Shown piece by piece: positions 59,760 through 64,000 of a DNA stretch of 64,000 nt. The DNA lies in the NCBI GenBank assembly GCA_902776305.1, contig CACYPS010000029.1:1-64000 (forward strand). The letters run 5' to 3'. The position numbers were made by a program, and so were the translations under genes. Numbering within the stretch: the stretch's first letter is position 1; the number at the start of each line of letters is the position of its first letter. The notes beneath the pieces were generated by a model. It did no database searches. It saw nothing but the letters and a program-made list of their open reading frames with translations, and was not told the origin of the DNA. Origin of the DNA: an uncultured Lachnospiraceae bacterium (lineage in GTDB: Bacteria; Bacillota; Clostridia; Lachnospirales; Lachnospiraceae).

Positions 59760-61253
59760 ATGGCAAAATTAAATTATGAAGTATTGAAGAATTCAGGCTA
59801 CGACGGATACATCCTCGAAGACGCTCCGGTAAAGGTCCTTCAGTTTGGCGAAGGAAATTTCCTGCGTGCATTTGTTGACTACTGGTTCGACATGTCCAAT
59901 GAGAAAGTCGGCTGGAACGGCAAAGTTGCCCTCGTACAGCCCATCGCTCAGGGTCTCACAAAGCTCATCAATGAGCAGGAAGGTCTCTACACACTGTATC
60001 TTCGCGGTTCCGAGAACGGCGAGAAGATCAACCGCAAGCGCGTAATCTCCGTCGTCGATGCATGCTACAATCCGTACGAAGCTGAAGACTGGGCAAAGAT
60101 CATTGAGATCGCAAAGAGCGACGATCTGGAGTACATCGCCAGCAACACAACAGAAGCCGGCATCGTATATGATCCGCAATCCACAATGGAACAGACCCCT
60201 CCAAACTCTTTCCCGGCTAAACTGACCGTTCTCCTTTATGAGCGTTTCAAAGCCGGCAAGAAGGGCGTCGTCATCCTCTCCTGCGAGCTGATCGATGCAA
60301 ACGGCAAAGAGCTCGAGAAATGCGTCAAGCAGCACATTGCTGACTGGGGTCTCGGCGAAGACTTTGCAAAATGGATCGAAGAAGAGAACCTCTTCTGCTC
60401 CACTCTGGTAGACCGCATCGTTCCGGGCCGCATCCGCGATCCGAAGGAAGTTGCTGAGCTTGAGAAAGAGAACGGCTACGAAGATCCGCTTCTCGTTGTC
60501 GGCGAAGTCTTCGGCGTATGGTACATCGAAGGACCGGAATGGCTCGAAGAGAAGCTTCCGTTCAAGGCTGCCGGCCTCAACGTTCACGTTGTTCCGGACG
60601 TCATCCCGTATAAGAAGCGCAAAGTCCGCATCCTGAACGGCGCACACACCGGATTCGTTCTCGGCGCATACCTTGCAGGTCAGGATATCGTTCGTGACTG
60701 CATGTTCAACAAGAACATCCATGACTTCATGAACAAGATGCTCTACGATGAGATCATCCCGATTCTGCCGCTTTCAAAGGAAGATTGCGATGCATTTGCG
60801 GCAGCTGTTACGGACAGATTCAACAATCCGTTCGTTGATCATCAGCTTATGTCCATCTCCCTGAACTCGAGCTCCAAGTGGCGCGCAAGAAATATGCCGT
60901 CCTTCCTTGAGTACATCGAGAAATTCGACAAGCTTCCGGAGGCCCTCACCATGAGCCTTGCGGCTTACATCGCATTCTATTCAAATGACATCCAGCGCCT
61001 CGATGAGACCGGTCTCGTCTGCAAGCGTCCGGCAGGCAACGAGTACACCGTCAACGACGACGCATGGGTCCTTCAGTTCTACTATGATCACAAGGATGCT
61101 GATGCAAAGACTCTTGTACATGACGTTCTGACAAATGAGAAAATGTGGGGACAGGATCTCACCCAGATCGAAGGACTTGAGGACAAGGTAGTCGAAGACC
61201 TGCAGCTCATCCGTGAGCAGGGTGCAGAGGCTGCTTATGCAAGTGTTCTGTAA
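59760..61253 (+). CDS. uxaB: Tagaturonate reductase (altronate oxidoreductase)
   Basis: This 497-residue member of the mannitol dehydrogenase family reduces tagaturonate to D-altronate with NADH. It has VLQFGEGNFLRAFVDYWFD (about residues 26-44), VDRIVPGRIRDP (about 218-229) and KVRILNGAHTGFVLGAYLAG (about 292-311), where the family's Asn and His catalytic residues lie. AAGGGAGAACTATT precedes the ATG. It is between uxaC and uxaA. Confidence 0.93.
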   Translation: MAKLNYEVLKNSGYDGYILEDAPVKVLQFGEGNFLRAFVDYWFDMSNEKVGWNGKVALVQPIAQGLTKLINEQEGLYTLYLRGSENGEKINRKRVISVVDACYNPYEAEDWAKIIEIAKSDDLEYIASNTTEAGIVYDPQSTMEQTPPNSFPAKLTVLLYERFKAGKKGVVILSCELIDANGKELEKCVKQHIADWGLGEDFAKWIEEENLFCSTLVDRIVPGRIRDPKEVAELEKENGYEDPLLVVGEVFGVWYIEGPEWLEEKLPFKAAGLNVHVVPDVIPYKKRKVRILNGAHTGFVLGAYLAGQDIVRDCMFNKNIHDFMNKMLYDEIIPILPLSKEDCDAFAAAVTDRFNNPFVDHQLMSISLNSSSKWRARNMPSFLEYIEKFDKLPEALTMSLAAYIAFYSNDIQRLDETGLVCKRPAGNEYTVNDDAWVLQFYYDHKDADAKTLVHDVLTNEKMWGQDLTQIEGLEDKVVEDLQLIREQGAEAAYASVL

Positions 61254-61507
61254 TTTGTGTAATTAAGTGAAATGTAACTGCCTGACAGCTGCATATAACG
61301 AAGCTACATGTACATGTGAAGCCCCGACTAATACCGGCTTAGTGAATTCGGATTCGCTATTTGCCTAAGCCATGCTTCGCGCATGAAAACTTTGGCAGTT
61401 ACACCCAAGACAATTTCAGGTACCGGAGAAGGCAGATAAGTGCCTGGTTCGGTACCTGTTGTTGAACTTACGGAATATTAACGAAGTTCCCTTACAGCTG
61501 AAGGATC

Positions 61508-61665
61508 AGTGACATTTAATTGTTACTTACCGCTGAGATATACATTCTGTTATTGAAGCAGAGCTTCTGCCTGCATTTCATTGAAGAATATGTGACACTT
61601 AGTTGCCATCCGCCGCTGAGATATACAGTCTGTTATTGAAGCAGAACTTTTGCCTGCATTTGAAT
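61508..61665. repeat. 83-bp direct repeat before uxaA
   Basis: CGCTGAGATATACATTCTGT and TATTGAAGCAGAGCTTCTGC recur at 61531 and 61614. The leading half of the gap (61254-61500) has no other features recognised except a TACCGGAGAA-type hairpin near 61420 (AGGTACCG...CGGTACCT). Confidence 0.75.
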
Positions 61666-61688
61666 AAATACTTTTTGAAAGGAACGCT

Positions 61689-63167
61689 ATGAAAACTATT
61701 AAAATTCATCCCTCCGACAACGTCGCCGTCATTCTTGAAGATATCGTAAAAGGCGAGCTTGTCACAGTTGAAGGTTTTTCCGTCACTGCTGTAGAAGACA
61801 TTGCTCGCGGTCATAAGATCGCTCTGAAGAAAATCGAGGAAGGTACCCCGATCGTCAAGTACGGCAATGAAATCGCCATTGCGACCCGCGACATCGAAGT
61901 CGGCGAATGGGTACACACACACAATGTCAAGACCGGTCTCTCTGAGGGCGGCGAGTATTATTACGATCACAAAGTCTATGATCTTCCGAAAGTTGCTCCG
62001 AAGACTTTCATGGGCTATCTGAGAAAGGATGGCCGCGCTGCCATTCGTAATGAGCTCTGGATCATCCCGATCGTAGGCTGTGTCAACGGAATCGCAAAGC
62101 AGCTCGTCGAGCAAAATCAGGATCTCGTCAAGGGTTCGATTGACGGAATTTACTACTATGGTCATCCGTTCGGCTGCAGCCAGCTCGGCGACGACCTGAT
62201 GCAGACCAGAAAACTTCTGACCGCACTGGTCAGACATCCGAATGCAGGCGGAGTCCTCTGCCTCGCTCTCGGTTGCGAAAACCTGACAATGGACCTTTTC
62301 AAAGAAGGACTCGGAGAATATGACGAAGACCGCGTAAAATTCCTTGTCTGTCAGCAGGTCGAGGATGAATTCGAGGCAGGCAGCAAACTTCTCGCTGAAC
62401 TCGCAGAGTACGCAGGTCAGTTCAAGCGCCAGGAACTTCCGGCAAGCGAGCTTGTCGTCGGCATGAAGTGCGGCGGTTCCGACGGACTTTCCGGCATCAC
62501 GGCAAACCCGACAGTCGGACGTTTCTCCGACAGACTGATTGCTCTCGGCGGCTCAACCGTCCTCACAGAGGTTCCGGAGATGTTCGGTGCCGAGAATATC
62601 CTGTTCTCCCGCTGCCAGAATCAGGCAGTATTCGAGCAGGCTGTCGATATGGTCAACGACTTCAAGAAATATTTCGTAGATCATGGCCAGGTCGTTTACG
62701 AGAATCCGAGCCCGGGCAACAAGGCCGGCGGCATCACAACTCTCGAAGACAAGTCCTGTGGCTGCGTACAGAAGGGCGGTTCCGCTCAGATCGTCGACGT
62801 GCTTCGCTACGCTGAGCCGGTCACAAAGAAGGGTCTTAACATTCTTTCCGGACCGGGCAACGATCTCGTCAGCGCAACGGACCTGACGGCTGCCGGCGCT
62901 CACATGATCCTGTTCACAACGGGACGCGGCACACCGTTCGGCGCACCGGCACCGACAGTTAAGATTTCCACGAACACGGCTCTCTACGAGAAGAAGAAGG
63001 GCTGGATCGATTTCAATGCAGGCTCCGTAGCTGAGGGTGAGTCCCTTGATGATGCGGGCGATCGTCTGCTTGAGTATGTGCTCCGCGTGGCGAGCGGGGA
63101 GCAGACCAAGGCTGAGAAGCATGGCTGCCGTGAGATCTCCATCTTCAAGGATGGCGTGGTTCTGTAA
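61689..63167 (+). CDS. uxaA: Altronate dehydratase
   Basis: This 492-residue enzyme dehydrates D-altronate to KDG. It has an N-terminal SAF domain (about residues 1-85) and a catalytic UxaA domain with HPFGCSQLGDDLMQTRKLL (about 158-176), ALGCENLTMDLF (about 195-206), KCGGSDGLSGITANPTVG (about 259-276) and DKSCGCVQKGG (about 355-365). Cysteines in these blocks bind the iron centre. AAAGGAACGCT precedes the ATG. It closes the uxa run, and a strong terminator follows. Confidence 0.95.
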   Translation: MKTIKIHPSDNVAVILEDIVKGELVTVEGFSVTAVEDIARGHKIALKKIEEGTPIVKYGNEIAIATRDIEVGEWVHTHNVKTGLSEGGEYYYDHKVYDLPKVAPKTFMGYLRKDGRAAIRNELWIIPIVGCVNGIAKQLVEQNQDLVKGSIDGIYYYGHPFGCSQLGDDLMQTRKLLTALVRHPNAGGVLCLALGCENLTMDLFKEGLGEYDEDRVKFLVCQQVEDEFEAGSKLLAELAEYAGQFKRQELPASELVVGMKCGGSDGLSGITANPTVGRFSDRLIALGGSTVLTEVPEMFGAENILFSRCQNQAVFEQAVDMVNDFKKYFVDHGQVVYENPSPGNKAGGITTLEDKSCGCVQKGGSAQIVDVLRYAEPVTKKGLNILSGPGNDLVSATDLTAAGAHMILFTTGRGTPFGAPAPTVKISTNTALYEKKKGWIDFNAGSVAEGESLDDAGDRLLEYVLRVASGEQTKAEKHGCREISIFKDGVVL

Positions 63168-63343
63168 TCCTGCGGGCTGTTTGGCGGCGATGTTAATTTG
63201 CGCTTAATGCTATGCTTTAGCTATAATTCTATTGCTTAGCCACGATACTATTGCTCAGCTACAATACTATTACTTAACTATGATGCATCGCTTAGCTATA
63301 ATACTATTACTTAACTATGATGCTAATTTTCTGATAAGGGATG

Positions 63344-63384
63344 GGTCCGCAGAAGCAAATTTTCTTGCTTCTGCGGACCTGTTT
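63344..63384 (+). terminator. Terminator after uxaA
   Basis: GGTCCGCAGAAGCAA (63344-63358) and TTGCTTCTGCGGACC (63365-63379) form a perfect 15-bp stem, followed by TGTTTTG. Between 63168 and 63340 lies an AT-rich stretch with short TTACTTAACTATGATGC repeats. Confidence 0.8.
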
Positions 63385-63401
63385 TGTGTGGAAATATCCG
63401 C

Positions 63402-63812
63402 TTTACCGAAGCAGACGGCATTCTTGCTCCTACTTCGGTATTCCTTGGGCTTGTTTGTCTTACATCTGCTGCCCGTTTACCGAAGCAGACACCATTCTTG
63501 CTTTTACTTCGGTATCCCTTGGGCTTGTTTGTCTTGCAATTGCTCCCGGTTTACCGAAGCAGACACCCTTCTTGCTTTTACTTCGGTATCCCTTGGGCTT
63601 GTTTGTCTTGCAATTGCTCCCGGTTTACCGAAGTAGCCGCCATTCTTGCTCCTACTTCGGTATCCCTTGGGCTTGTTTGTCTTGCAATTGCTCCCGGTTT
63701 ACCGAAGTAGCCGCCATTCTTGCTCCTACTTCGGTATTCCTTGGGCTTGTTTGTCTTGCATCTGCTGCCCGTTTACCGAAGTAGCCGCCATTCTTGCTCC
63801 CACTTCGGTATT
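63402..63812. repeat. TACCGAAGCA/TACTTCGGTA hairpin array, six units of about 74 bp
   Basis: Units near 63402, 63477, 63552, 63626, 63700 and 63773 share TTTACCGAAGCAGACAC/TTTACCGAAGTAGCCGCC left parts, right arm CTACTTCGGTAT and spacer CCTTGGGCTTGTTTGTCTTG. Confidence 0.93.
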
Positions 63813-64000
63813 CCCCTCCTTGACTTGATAGCCCCCACCCTCCCCACGCCGGCACCAAGGCAACATGGACGAATATTCCAACGGGAAACATTCGCAGCCC
63901 GACCGAGAAACGAAAAATATTGCGATTTATGTGACCAAGTGTATGCGCAGCGACACGCGGGAACATAAATTGCAGATATATTTTTCGTTTCGCAGGACAG
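63813..64000. other. Terminal segment without supported gene
   Basis: A GC-rich stretch (GATAGCCCCCACC through AACATGGACG) is followed by AATATTGCGATTTATGTGAC and TTTTTCGTTTCGC. Short frames exist on both strands, but none has a ribosome site with convincing protein content. Confidence 0.5.

Noticed and set aside
63232-63828. Overlapping ORFs with GLVCLAIAPG-like repeats
   Set aside because: They are translations of the hairpin array, open in three frames at once and without start signals.

Overview
The window looks like a chromosomal segment of a gut or rumen Lachnospiraceae-type Clostridium relative (Firmicutes). The evidence is strong AGGAGG ribosome sites, TTGACA/TATAAT promoters, LPXTG surface proteins of the CnaB/SpaA type, and a large intracellular pectin and hexuronate regulon. 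No rRNA, tRNA, CRISPR array or prophage was seen. Species cannot be assigned from the sequence alone.

Layout: (1) 1-6.6 kb: end of a Y-family DNA polymerase gene and its YolD-like partner, then a type I restriction-modification operon (hsdR-hsdS-hsdM, minus strand) whose hsdM carries an out-of-frame internal deletion. (2) 7.2-19.3 kb: a surface-protein locus on the minus strand with an LPXTG pilin, a giant CHAP/CnaB adhesin split by one in-frame TAG, and a small coiled-coil protein. (3) 19.6-28.9 kb: an accessory, defence-like island with a DUF2971 protein, two AAA-ATPase/PD-(D/E)XK proteins (the second cut off by a repeat array), an XRE regulator, and a divergent pair of paralogous proteins that join a GHKL-type ATPase fold to a C-terminal zincin-like motif. 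A strongly structured intergenic region lies between the pair. (4) 29-33 kb: an iron alcohol dehydrogenase, a NifX/His-rich/SlyD fusion, a lipoprotein and an orphan RelB/DinJ antitoxin. (5) 33-63 kb: uronate catabolism. IclR, KDPG aldolase and two KDG kinases are followed by an SdpR/SdpI pair, a LacI regulator, pectin methylesterase, KduD, an RpiB/DhuI-like isomerase, KduI, YesL, GH28, an ABC sugar importer, GH105, AraC, a TIM-barrel isomerase, and UxaC, UxaB and UxaA.

How the pectin genes fit together: imported oligogalacturonides are probably de-esterified (CE8) and cut (GH28, GH105) inside the cell, because none of these enzymes has a signal peptide. Galacturonate runs through UxaC-UxaB-UxaA to KDG. 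Unsaturated uronate runs through KduI (or the RpiB/DhuI-like isomerase) and KduD to KDG. KDG kinase and aldolase then give pyruvate and glyceraldehyde-3-phosphate. A palindrome fitting both CcpA cre and LacI operators lies before uxaC and araC, and a variant lies before lacI.

The intergenic DNA is unusual. About fifty hairpin units with arms TTACGGAAGTA/TACTTCCGTAA or TACCGAAGTA/TACTTCGGTA, or hybrids of the two, sit in about ten local tandem arrays with a period near 73 bp. An IS110-family element is inserted into one of these hairpins at a CT core. Its 5' noncoding region contains two internal loops whose arms match the target and the element's own ends, so a bridge RNA can be read directly from the sequence. 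That element, the GHKL-zincin pair and the structured DNA between them are the most interesting parts of the window.
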